A DNA stretch of 41,282 nucleotides from Sphingopyxis terrae subsp. terrae NBRC 15098 (GTDB lineage: Bacteria; Pseudomonadota; Alphaproteobacteria; Sphingomonadales; Sphingomonadaceae). Shown piece after piece: positions 1 to 6,843 of this stretch; positions within the stretch are counted from its first letter, which is position 1; each line of letters begins with the position of its first letter. Under the pieces are notes generated by a model that had not been told where the DNA came from, did no database searches, and worked only from the letters and a program-made list of their open reading frames with translations. The translations under genes and the position numbers were made by a program. Where the stretch lies: assembly GCF_001598815.1 (NCBI RefSeq), contig NZ_BCZQ01000037.1, positions 1 through 41,282 on the forward strand, given 5' to 3'.

Positions 1-54
1 AAACCGTTGGGGGCGTACCTTCAAATGAAAGCAACCCGTGGGTAATTAGTCCTG

Positions 55-420
55 TCAAGGTGTTGTTCGCCTTCCCTGTGTGTGCCGCGCGATCAGACGG
101 ATACAGCGATACTCGAGATCAGCCTGATTGTGATGTGGCGGATCAGCCGACAAAGGCTTGCCGTGCGCGTGAAAAAGCAGTGGGAAAAAAATGTGGCTTG
201 GCGCGAGACCCAGCGCCGCCCCGCAGCGTAAGTGATCCTCCAACTTCACGGCCGGATTGCCACTCTCAATTTCGCGCAGCCACCGAATGCTAATACCGAC
301 CCGCGCTGCGAACTGTCGTTGCGAGAGGAATTGACGTCGTCGTTCTCCCTCAATCCGTCGACCTGAAGATTCCTTCAGTTGCGCCAGCAATGCATCGTGA
401 CTGGTGGTTACGATTGTCAT
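55..420 (-). CDS. XRE-family helix-turn-helix regulator
   Basis: 121-residue DNA-binding protein. A Cro/C1-type helix-turn-helix lies at about residues 20-70, with the typical SQRQFAARVGIS turn followed by an IRWLREIESGNP recognition region. The C-terminal part, after about residue 80, is polar and has no recognisable domain. The ATG at 420 is chosen because an AGGA Shine-Dalgarno sits 6 bases upstream; a longer reading frame to 717 has no such site and reads unlike protein. It diverges from the conjugation locus that starts at 774, a usual place for a transfer-gene regulator. An inverted repeat at 445-475 lies just upstream of its start and may be its operator. Control of the transfer genes is inferred from position only. 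Confidence 0.8.
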   Translation of the reverse strand: MTIVTTSHDALLAQLKESSGRRIEGERRRQFLSQRQFAARVGISIRWLREIESGNPAVKLEDHLRCGAALGLAPSHIFFPLLFHAHGKPLSADPPHHNQADLEYRCIRLIARHTQGRRTTP

Positions 421-773
421 TTTAATTCCTGCCCGAAATGGCCAAGCATTGACTGCGTTCGGCAGGTGCAATGCTGATCGGCCATCGTGAGCCGGGCAAC
501 GGGAACTGCTTGCAAACCGAAAGTTTCGTTCAGCTTGTCGCCAGATTGGGATCACCCGGATCCCGCTCCGTTTAGAAATGGCGCGCTCATCGGCGGACCC
601 GCTTTGCACTCTCCTGCCTGCTATGGGCAGCACGGTGCCCCCTGCCTTGTCCCGCCGCGCCGTAACCGCGATCCACCCTCCACATGAACAGCGGTCAGGG
701 CGCAATGATGTCTTCATGCCCAGTCTCCGCCCCGGTCAATGTCGAATGGCGCACTCCGCGCTGAGGAGGACAC
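421..773. other. Divergent intergenic region between regulator and transfer locus
   Basis: No convincing gene is seen in these 353 bases. The region must hold the promoter of the regulator and probably the promoter of the transfer operon. The right end carries a strong Shine-Dalgarno (GAGGAGGA, about 763-770) for the DsbC-like gene. An inverted repeat at 445-475 is listed separately. I could not identify convincing -35/-10 pairs by eye. Confidence 0.5.
445..475. promoter_or_regulatory. Inverted repeat, candidate operator of the XRE regulator
   Basis: AGCATTG (445-451) and CAATGCT (469-475) are perfect inverted arms of 7 bases separated by 17 bases. The arms are flanked by a further TGGCC/GGCCA pair slightly out of register. 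The site lies 25-55 bases upstream of the regulator ATG at 420, in the divergent spacer. Autoregulatory binding is an inference. Confidence 0.4.
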
Positions 774-1577
774 ATGCTACGCAATTTTGCCGATGATTGC
801 TCTTCGCGCCTTTTGTCCGTCGCAAGCCTTCCGCTGATTGCGGCGTTGTTCAGCATCAGCCCCGCCGCCAATTCCCAGGAAATCGGCGAGAGGATGGCAC
901 TGGCAAAAGCTGCTGCCGACGCGGAGCAACAGCTCCACCAGACCTTCACCAATCTCCAGTTCGAGGACTTCGGGCCGGCACCGGTGAAAGGACCGCTCTA
1001 CCAGGCAAGTGCCGGTGGCCGCATCGTGTACTATGCCCCCGAGAGCGAGCATCTGCTGTTCGCGTCGATCTTCGACAAGAACGGCGTCAACCTGACGGCG
1101 CTTGCGCAGGAGGCCGGGGCGGCGAAGCGACTGAAGGCGATCGACACTGCGGTCGCATTCGCTGTCGGCCCCGAGAACGCGCCGACCATCATCGAGTTCA
1201 CCGATCCCGATTGCCCCTATTGCCGCGCGCTCGACCGCTATTGGGCGGCGAAAGCAGCGGAAGGCAAGCCGGTCCGACGCCTGGTCTTCTTCGTCAGCGG
1301 CATCCATCCCGAGGCGGCCGCGAAGGCCGAGCATATTCTCTGCTCATCGGACAAGGAGGCTGCATTCAAGTCTATCTACGCCGGCGCCGCGCCCGCGGTG
1401 CTCCGAACTTGCGCCGAGGGCCGCACCAAGGTCGAGGCCCACGCGCGGATTGTCGGCTCGGCCGGTATCACCGGCACGCCGACACTGATCGCCGGCGGCA
1501 AGCTGATCTCCGGCTTCCAGCAAGCCGAGATCGAGGCGTTCCTCTCTTCAGCGAAGACCGCCCATGCGCCTCGCTGA
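774..1577 (+). CDS. DsbC-family thiol-disulfide isomerase of the transfer locus
   Basis: 267-residue exported protein with an N-terminal signal peptide (about residues 1-34), a DsbC-like N-terminal region and a thioredoxin-fold C-terminal domain. The active site is C147-P-Y-C150, after the FTDPDCPYC lead typical of DsbC/DsbG, and the cis-proline loop is GTPTLI near residue 235. The start ATG at 774 follows a strong GAGGAGGA. Proteins of this family reshuffle disulfides in the periplasm. In F-type transfer loci they assist cysteine-rich components such as TraU and TraN, both present here. It heads the plus-strand transfer genes. I do not assign a tra symbol because F itself uses TrbB for this role and a second thioredoxin-like protein lies at 18445. 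Confidence 0.88.
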   Translation: MLRNFADDCSSRLLSVASLPLIAALFSISPAANSQEIGERMALAKAAADAEQQLHQTFTNLQFEDFGPAPVKGPLYQASAGGRIVYYAPESEHLLFASIFDKNGVNLTALAQEAGAAKRLKAIDTAVAFAVGPENAPTIIEFTDPDCPYCRALDRYWAAKAAEGKPVRRLVFFVSGIHPEAAAKAEHILCSSDKEAAFKSIYAGAAPAVLRTCAEGRTKVEAHARIVGSAGITGTPTLIAGGKLISGFQQAEIEAFLSSAKTAHAPR

Positions 1578-1761
1578 CGCCTTCCCCTTTTTGGCGGACG
1601 CCCGAGCACCGGGAGCATCATCGCTCCCTGCCCGGGCGCACCGGAATGCCGGCGGCGGCGCCCCCATCGGGCCGTCCAGCGCAGTCGTCGGCCGACAGCG
1701 ATACTCGTCGATGCCGGCAGGCAGGTCAGCGGACAGCCCGACTTTTGAGAAAGTGAGTAAT

Positions 1762-2076
1762 GTGATCAAAAATCTCCGAAACAATGCGCTCTCGGTCGCC
1801 AACATCGGCATCCCGGTGCTGCTGCTGTCGATCATCGCCGCGAGCGCGCATGCGTTCACCGCGCCGGTCGCCGGCGACCTCGGTTACGACATCTACGACA
1901 TCGTCGTGAACCAGGGGGTCAAGGGCCCGCTCGGCTTCGTCGGCGGCGTCGCCGCCTTCCTGTTCGGCGTGTCGCGGCTATTTTCCAACATCATGATCGG
2001 CATCCCGACGATCGTGGCGGCGGTCTGCCTGATCAAGGCGGACTCGATCCTCCAGACCTTTGGCATGGTGATCTGA
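1762..2076 (+). CDS. traA: Conjugative pilin, TraA-like
   Basis: About 104-residue, very hydrophobic protein with a signal-peptide-like start ending in SAHA at about residue 31, followed by a mature part of roughly 73 residues with two membrane segments. F pilin has the same size and layout (about 70 mature residues, two helices). It lies directly before traL, as pilin does in F. The start is uncertain: GTG at 1762 or GTG at 1753 are in frame with weak ribosome sites, and an ATG at 1711 would add 17 residues. The spacer before it contains a GGGAGC/GCTCCC hairpin (1611-1628), and two hairpins follow it (2083-2151), which would uncouple pilin output from its neighbours. Pilin identity rests on position and layout, not on a residue motif. 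Confidence 0.72.
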   Translation: MIKNLRNNALSVANIGIPVLLLSIIAASAHAFTAPVAGDLGYDIYDIVVNQGVKGPLGFVGGVAAFLFGVSRLFSNIMIGIPTIVAAVCLIKADSILQTFGMVI

Positions 2077-2082
2077 CGGCAT

Positions 2083-2128
2083 CGGATTGCAGGCGATCGT
2101 TCCGGTTCCACCGTTCGCTTGCAATCCG
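2083..2128 (+). repeat. 14-bp hairpin directly downstream of the pilin gene
   Basis: Arms at 2083-2096 (CGGATTGCAGGCGA) and 2115-2128 (TCGCTTGCAATCCG) pair over 14 bases with a single G-U wobble, around an 18-base loop. The hairpin begins 7 bases after the pilin stop codon. No T-run follows, so it looks like an mRNA processing, protection or attenuation element and not a full terminator. Confidence 0.6.
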
Positions 2129-2132
2129 GTCA

Positions 2133-2151
2133 CCGGGAGGATGGCTCCCGG
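2133..2151 (+). repeat. Second hairpin in the pilin-traL spacer
   Basis: CCGGGAG (2133-2139) and CTCCCGG (2145-2151) form a perfect 7-bp GC-rich stem with a 5-base loop, followed by AAAAA and not by T residues. It stands only 4 bases from the first hairpin, so the two probably act together on the pilin transcript. Confidence 0.5.
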
Positions 2152-2211
2152 AAAAAGCCCCGTGGCCAGCGCCTGCGGACGCGGGGTTGTGAAGCAGGAG
2201 GAGAAGGGTCG

Positions 2212-2478
2212 ATGGACGAACGCCTGCCCCAGTATCTGCACAAGCCGGTCCAGATCCTCTGGTTCGGATCGGACGAGTTCGTGCTGGTGGTCACGACCAT
2301 CTTCGTCGCCGTCATCGTCGGCGGTCTGGTCGGCTGGGCGTTCATCGCGGCCCTTCTCCTTTTCCTGCCGTGGAAGCGCGCGCAGCCGCGCGGCTTCCTC
2401 GCGCATCTCGCGTGGCGATGGGGAATGCTGCGCTTCCGTCATTATCCGGGTCCGACTCAGACCCGCTTCTACGAATGA
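2212..2478 (+). CDS. traL: Type IV secretion pilus assembly protein TraL
   Basis: 88-residue inner-membrane protein of the TraL/VirB3 group. The start MDERLPQYLHKPVQILWFGS and the helical hairpin at about residues 23-53 match the family, which is about 90-100 residues long. It works with the TraC ATPase in pilus assembly. The ATG at 2212 follows a strong AGGAGGAG at 2196-2203. The stop overlaps an in-frame ATG of traE (ATGA at 2475-2478). Confidence 0.93.
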   Translation: MDERLPQYLHKPVQILWFGSDEFVLVVTTIFVAVIVGGLVGWAFIAALLLFLPWKRAQPRGFLAHLAWRWGMLRFRHYPGPTQTRFYE

Positions 2479-2486
2479 GGGCGCCC

Positions 2487-3122
2487 ATGTTTTCGCGTTC
2501 CCGCAAAACCGCTCCCGTCGACCCGCTGGTTGGCAAGCCGGCGAGCTTCGGCATCCACCGTTATGTCCAAGGCTCGTCGAACCTGTTCGAGGAGAACCGG
2601 CTGCTCAAGTTCGCGATCGTCGGGCTGTTCGGCATCACCGCGGTGCTCGGCGCTGTCATCTACAGCTCCGACCAGAAGCAGCGCACCGTGGTCGTGCCGT
2701 TCGGCGCCGGTGGCGATCTCTATGTGACGGGCTCGAAACCGTCAGCCGCCTATATCCGCACGATCACGCGCAACATCGTCGCGCTTGCCGGAACCTATTC
2801 GGCCTATTCGGCCGATCGGCAGTTCCAGGAACTGCTCTCGATCGTCCATCCGTCGGCCTACAACAGCATGCGCGACAGCCTGAACAGCATCCTCGACGAG
2901 CTTGCCGGCAACCCGACGCTGTCGATCGCAACCTATATCCGCCCCGACCAGCCAGTCCAGTGGACCGACCGCGACATCCTCGTCCCCATCGAGAAGGTGC
3001 GGGTCATCGGCGGCGTCATCCGCAAATTCCGCGGCAACCTTCGCATTCGCTACGCCATCGAGAACGGCCGCTTCTGGCTGGTCTCGCTCACCGAGGAGAG
3101 TTTTGATGTCCAGGCTCGCTAG
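2487..3122 (+). CDS. traE: Type IV secretion protein TraE
   Basis: 211-residue inner-membrane protein of the TraE/VirB8-like family. A single membrane helix at about residues 40-59 is followed by a periplasmic domain containing YIRTITRNIVALAGTYS and the RGNLRIRYAIENGRFWL ending. The ATG at 2487 is preferred because GAGGG lies just upstream; an ATG at 2475 overlapping the traL stop would add four residues. It forms part of the inner-membrane platform of the F-type secretion channel and sits in the canonical L-E-K-B order. Confidence 0.92.
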   Translation: MFSRSRKTAPVDPLVGKPASFGIHRYVQGSSNLFEENRLLKFAIVGLFGITAVLGAVIYSSDQKQRTVVVPFGAGGDLYVTGSKPSAAYIRTITRNIVALAGTYSAYSADRQFQELLSIVHPSAYNSMRDSLNSILDELAGNPTLSIATYIRPDQPVQWTDRDILVPIEKVRVIGGVIRKFRGNLRIRYAIENGRFWLVSLTEESFDVQAR

Positions 3123-3870
3123 GACGGGCGTGGCGCTCATTTGCGCCGCGTCGCTGCTGCCGACTTCCGCATTCGCGCAGGCGATTACCGCGTTACCCGA
3201 TCAGGTCAGCACGATCCGGCTCTCGAACCGCGACGTCAATCATATCGTCTGCGTCGGCGGCGAGATCGAGGATGTGAAGTTCTCGGCCGAGAAGGCTATC
3301 GCCGTCGAGCGCGCTGGCTCGGACGCCTGGATCAAGTTCCTCGTCAAAGAGATCGACGACATGGGGGCGGTCACCCGCACCTATGTGACGACACCGAGCG
3401 AGTTCTTCATCTCCTGCAATGGCGCCATCTATCCGCTTCACGCCGAGCCGTCGGATATCCCGGCCCAGACCGTGACTCTCGTACCCGGTCGTCCGCAACG
3501 CGCGCGGGCCAACGAGGATTTGCTCGGCCCACTGGTCGAGGAAGAGCGGGCCATCTCGATCAGCCTCGCCATGCTGCAGGACCGCGTGCCGGCGAGCTTC
3601 ACCGAAGTCGCACCGCGATCAGGCCTTATCACGATCCAGGCTATGCCGTCGGCGACACTCACCGAACGCCGCCAGCTAGAGATCGAAGGATCTGGCCTCT
3701 CGGCTTCCGAATATCGCATCACCAGCGACAGCGATGCGGCTCTGGAGGAACGGCAGTTCCTCGACCGTGCGCTCGGCTCCGACATCTTTGCGGTGACGCT
3801 CGACCGGCTTTCCCTCAAAGCTGGCGAGAGCGCCCGGCTGGTCGTCATCCGGCGCGGAGATGGACAATGA
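3106..3870 (+). CDS. traK: Type-F secretion outer-membrane core protein TraK
   Basis: 254-residue periplasmic protein of the TraK (VirB9-like secretin-related) family, with a clear signal peptide ending SAFAQ at about residues 21-25. It is expected to form the outer-membrane core complex with TraV and TraB. The start ATG at 3106 overlaps the end of traE by 17 bases and follows GAGGAGAG. The stop overlaps the traB start (ATGA at 3867). Confidence 0.92.
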   Translation: MSRLARTGVALICAASLLPTSAFAQAITALPDQVSTIRLSNRDVNHIVCVGGEIEDVKFSAEKAIAVERAGSDAWIKFLVKEIDDMGAVTRTYVTTPSEFFISCNGAIYPLHAEPSDIPAQTVTLVPGRPQRARANEDLLGPLVEEERAISISLAMLQDRVPASFTEVAPRSGLITIQAMPSATLTERRQLEIEGSGLSASEYRITSDSDAALEERQFLDRALGSDIFAVTLDRLSLKAGESARLVVIRRGDGQ

Positions 3871-5168
3871 CCGCCGCCCCCGAACAGGAGGCGCTCGACC
3901 TCGGCGAGATTGGCCAGCCGCTACCACCTGAATCCGCGCGGCCCGAGCGTGGCCCAGCCCTGCTCGCGCTCAAGGAGCGCTGGGCGAGGATGAACTCGAA
4001 GCAGAAGCTACGCGCCAAGCAGCTCGGCGTCGCCGGCGTCGTCGCGCTGCTCGGCACCGGCCTCTACACCGCCAGCACGGGCGGTGATGACAGCAAGCCC
4101 GAAGCCCCCGCGGCGACCAAGCTCGACATGGGTGCGGGGCTCCGCGGCGACAGCCTCGAGGTGAAGCTGCGCGGCGACCTCCAGAAGATCCTCGAAGGCC
4201 AGTCGCTGCTCGGCGAGCGCGTCGCGGCGATTGAGGAAGGCAAGGTCATCCCCGGCAGCAAACCCGCCTCGTCTCCCGATGGCGATCCGGGGCTGCCGCC
4301 CGCGCTGCCCGGCGCCATTCCCGATTACCCGCCGGCGCCCGGCGAAGCCGAAGGCATGGCGGGCGAAATCCCGGCGCCGCCCATGCCGCCTGCCGCTCCC
4401 CCTGCCCCGCCCGCACCACCCGTCGAAAAGACGATCGGCGCGATCGGTGCCGCCGTGTCGGCGCCAGGAGCGGTCGCTGCGGCCGACGGGAAGGCCGCGC
4501 CAGGTAGCGCTAAAAAAAAGACGCGGACGATCTATTTGCCGCCTGGTTTCATGAAGGCGAGGCTGCTGACCGGGATCGACGCGCTCGCGAGCCGCGATGC
4601 GACTTCGAACCCCGAGCCGCTGATTGCCCGCGTCCAGGCGCCCGCGGTCTTGCCCAATGATGTGAAGGCAAACCTCTCGGGATGCTTCGTCATCGGCAAC
4701 GCGACGGGCAGCCTCGCGAAAGAGCGGGTCGAGGTCCAGCTCGTCTCGCTGTCCTGCGTCGATTTCGACGAACGCTCGGTGGTCGACCAACCGATCAAGG
4801 GATTCTTCGTGGACACGGACGGAAAGAAGGGGCTGTCGGGCAAGGTTGTCACGCGCGCCGGGGCGAGCCTTGCCCGCGCGTTCCTGGCCGGCACGATCAG
4901 CGGCATCAGCCAGACGGTCGAGAACACCATCGGCGACGTCTCGACGTCAGCGCTTGGGTCGGTGCGGACGCTCGATGCGGGCGACGCCGCCAAGGCTGGG
5001 ATCGCCGGAGGTCTTTCGAAGTCGTCGGACAAGCTGACGGATTTCTATCTCGATCTCGCGCGCCAGGCCGGTCCGATCGTCGAAGTCGGCGCCGCGAAAG
5101 ATGTTGTCGTGGTTATCCAGGAGGGCGTTACCCTCGAGATCAAGCCGACGGCCGGAAGCAAATTCTGA
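3867..5168 (+). CDS. traB: Type-F secretion protein TraB (VirB10-like)
   Basis: 433-residue VirB10-family protein. It has a cytoplasmic N-terminus, one membrane helix at about residues 54-70, a short helical stretch, a proline-rich spacer at about residues 132-188 (runs of PPAPPAPP) and a C-terminal TrbI/VirB10 domain with the FMKARLLTGIDA signature at about 228-239. The protein spans both membranes and gates the secretion channel together with TraK and TraV. The start overlaps the traK stop by four bases. The length is close to F TraB (about 475). Confidence 0.94.
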   Translation: MTAAPEQEALDLGEIGQPLPPESARPERGPALLALKERWARMNSKQKLRAKQLGVAGVVALLGTGLYTASTGGDDSKPEAPAATKLDMGAGLRGDSLEVKLRGDLQKILEGQSLLGERVAAIEEGKVIPGSKPASSPDGDPGLPPALPGAIPDYPPAPGEAEGMAGEIPAPPMPPAAPPAPPAPPVEKTIGAIGAAVSAPGAVAAADGKAAPGSAKKKTRTIYLPPGFMKARLLTGIDALASRDATSNPEPLIARVQAPAVLPNDVKANLSGCFVIGNATGSLAKERVEVQLVSLSCVDFDERSVVDQPIKGFFVDTDGKKGLSGKVVTRAGASLARAFLAGTISGISQTVENTIGDVSTSALGSVRTLDAGDAAKAGIAGGLSKSSDKLTDFYLDLARQAGPIVEVGAAKDVVVVIQEGVTLEIKPTAGSKF

Positions 5169-5169
5169 T

Positions 5170-5910
5170 TTGGCGGGTTGCCCTGCCGTCCTTTGCGGCG
5201 ACTGCCGCGAGATCGCGGCCGCCCATGGTCCCTATGACCTGATCATTGCCGGTCCTCCTTATTGCATCACTACCCTCTGCTGGGACAGGCGTGTCGAAGG
5301 CCGGCATGCGCTCGCCGCGGCATTGCTCAAGCCCGTAGGCTCGCTTTGGGTCTTCGGTTCGTTACGCTATCTGCTCGCCGACGCTGGCCGTTTCGAAGCA
5401 GTGGGGTTGCGTTACGCCCAGGACATCGTCTGGCGCAAAGCCAACGGAACCGGATTTGCAGCCGACCGCTTCAAACGAGTCCACGAGATCATCGTGCAAT
5501 ATTATCGTCACGACGCGCTTTGGAGAGACGTCTACAACGACGTTCAGCGCGTACCAGCGACAACGCGAAACAAATCGGTTCAACTGAGGCGAGCGCGGAC
5601 GAAACACACCGGGTCAATCGGCGGCGGCGCCTATCATGACGACGGCACGCGGATCATGAAATCGGTGATCGAGATAAACAGCGTGCGCAGCGGCCTCCAT
5701 CGCACCGAAAAGCCCGTGGCGTTGCTCGCGATCCTTATGCGCACCTCCTGTCCGACTGGCGGTCTCGTCGGCGATTTCTTCGCCGGCTCCGGCGCCGCCG
5801 GCGAGGCGGCTGCGTTGACCGGGCGCCGCTATGTCGGCTGCGAGGTCGATCCGCTCATGGCTGCAAAGGCGCGGGCGCGATTGAACGCACTGCATAACCG
5901 TCCCTCCTAA
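5170..5910 (+). CDS. DNA methyltransferase, beta-type motif order, atypical GPPY motif
   Basis: About 246-residue site-specific DNA methyltransferase. The catalytic motif IV region (LIIAGPPYC) comes first, then a target-recognition stretch with SVRSGLHRTEKPVALL, then the SAM-binding motif I (GDFFAGSGAAGEAAALTGRRYVG) and the EVDP acidic residue, which is the beta-class order. The residue before PPY is Gly, where Asp, Asn or Ser is normal, so activity is uncertain. The start is uncertain: TTG at 5170, right after the traB stop, gives a natural N-terminus (CPAVLCGDCREI), while an ATG at 5101 inside traB would add 23 residues. No restriction enzyme lies beside it. Protection of the element on entry, or regulation, are possible roles. 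Confidence 0.8.
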   Translation: MAGCPAVLCGDCREIAAAHGPYDLIIAGPPYCITTLCWDRRVEGRHALAAALLKPVGSLWVFGSLRYLLADAGRFEAVGLRYAQDIVWRKANGTGFAADRFKRVHEIIVQYYRHDALWRDVYNDVQRVPATTRNKSVQLRRARTKHTGSIGGGAYHDDGTRIMKSVIEINSVRSGLHRTEKPVALLAILMRTSCPTGGLVGDFFAGSGAAGEAAALTGRRYVGCEVDPLMAAKARARLNALHNRPS

Positions 5911-6234
5911 GCCGGCAGCAAAAAGAAGGGCCGGCTCACGCCGACCCTGCGAAGTTTTGGGAGAGGATGCCTGAAAGGCATCAGGGATATGGGTATCCTC
6001 ATTTCATGCTGCAAGTGCGAACAGAAGAAATTCTGACCGGTTAGTTTCGGCCGACGGAAGGGAAGCACGACGCTGCCTCCGACCGGCAGGTTCCTGCCCC
6101 TGCCCTTGTTCGCGACCCGGAAACGCGGCCATCCAAAGATTACTAACCCCGGTTCGCGAGCATCCAATCCACAATGATTGGTCGACCCTCGCACGGCCGC
6201 TCTCACCCCGCGCCACCGGCGCAAAGGAGGACTC
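5911..6234 (+). other. Structured intergenic region between methyltransferase and traV
   Basis: No gene is visible in these 324 bases. Several inverted repeats occur near the left end: AGCCGGC (5910-5916)/GCCGGCT (5930-5936); GATGCCT-GAA-AGGCATC (5966-5982), a 7-bp stem with a 3-base loop; and GAGGAT (5963-5968)/ATCCTC (5995-6000), which encloses it. None has a T-tract. The right end holds the AAAGGAGG ribosome site for traV (6223-6230). Confidence 0.5.
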
Positions 6235-6843
6235 ATGATGCATTGCCGCCCACACGATCGCCCCATTCGCAAAGCATGGCTGTCATCCCTCGCTGTCATC
6301 CCCACGTTGCTGTCGGGCTGCACGGCGCTCGGATCGGCGATGTCGCCCTACAGTGAGAAGTTCAGCTGCAAGAACGACGATCACGGCCAATGCATCCACC
6401 CCGAGAAGGCCTATGAAGATGCGGCGCTGGGCCACGCGTCGCACTCGGACCCGCCGGTCACCCGCGACAAAGCTCTGCTCAAAACGAACTCGCGCGGCGC
6501 GGTAGGCCGCGGCCGCGGCGACACCGGCGCCTACGGTAGCTATCGCGACAGCGTCTATCGCGAGCTCCAGGGACTTATCGACGCACCCGATACGCCGATG
6601 CTGCGGCCCGCCCAGGCCGTGCGGACGCTGATCCTCCCCTATGCTGATCGCAATCGGCCCGACCGGCTCTACATGCCGCGCTTCGTCTACTCGGTCCTCG
6701 AAACCCCCTCCTGGGTGGTCGGCGGCTATCTTGTCCCGCCCGTCTCGGCCGCTACGCGCGCGCCGGTGCTCGAACAGGTGCGCGAGACGCCCGGGACCGA
6801 GCCAGCCCCAACGATATCGCTGCCCGCCGAGCTGCGCCCGTGA
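6235..6843 (+). CDS. traV: Type-F secretion lipoprotein TraV
   Basis: 202-residue outer-membrane lipoprotein of the TraV (VirB7-like) family. The signal peptide ends in a lipobox (LLSGC, lipidated Cys29), followed by the family features MSPYSEKFSC and a cysteine-containing GQC segment soon after. It anchors the TraK/TraB core in the outer membrane. Two adjacent ATGs (6235 and 6238) are possible; AAAGGAGG ends 4 or 7 bases before them, so 6238 may be the true start. The stop overlaps the traC GTG start (GTGA). A 324-base spacer separates it from the methyltransferase. Confidence 0.9.
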   Translation: MMHCRPHDRPIRKAWLSSLAVIPTLLSGCTALGSAMSPYSEKFSCKNDDHGQCIHPEKAYEDAALGHASHSDPPVTRDKALLKTNSRGAVGRGRGDTGAYGSYRDSVYRELQGLIDAPDTPMLRPAQAVRTLILPYADRNRPDRLYMPRFVYSVLETPSWVVGGYLVPPVSAATRAPVLEQVRETPGTEPAPTISLPAELRP

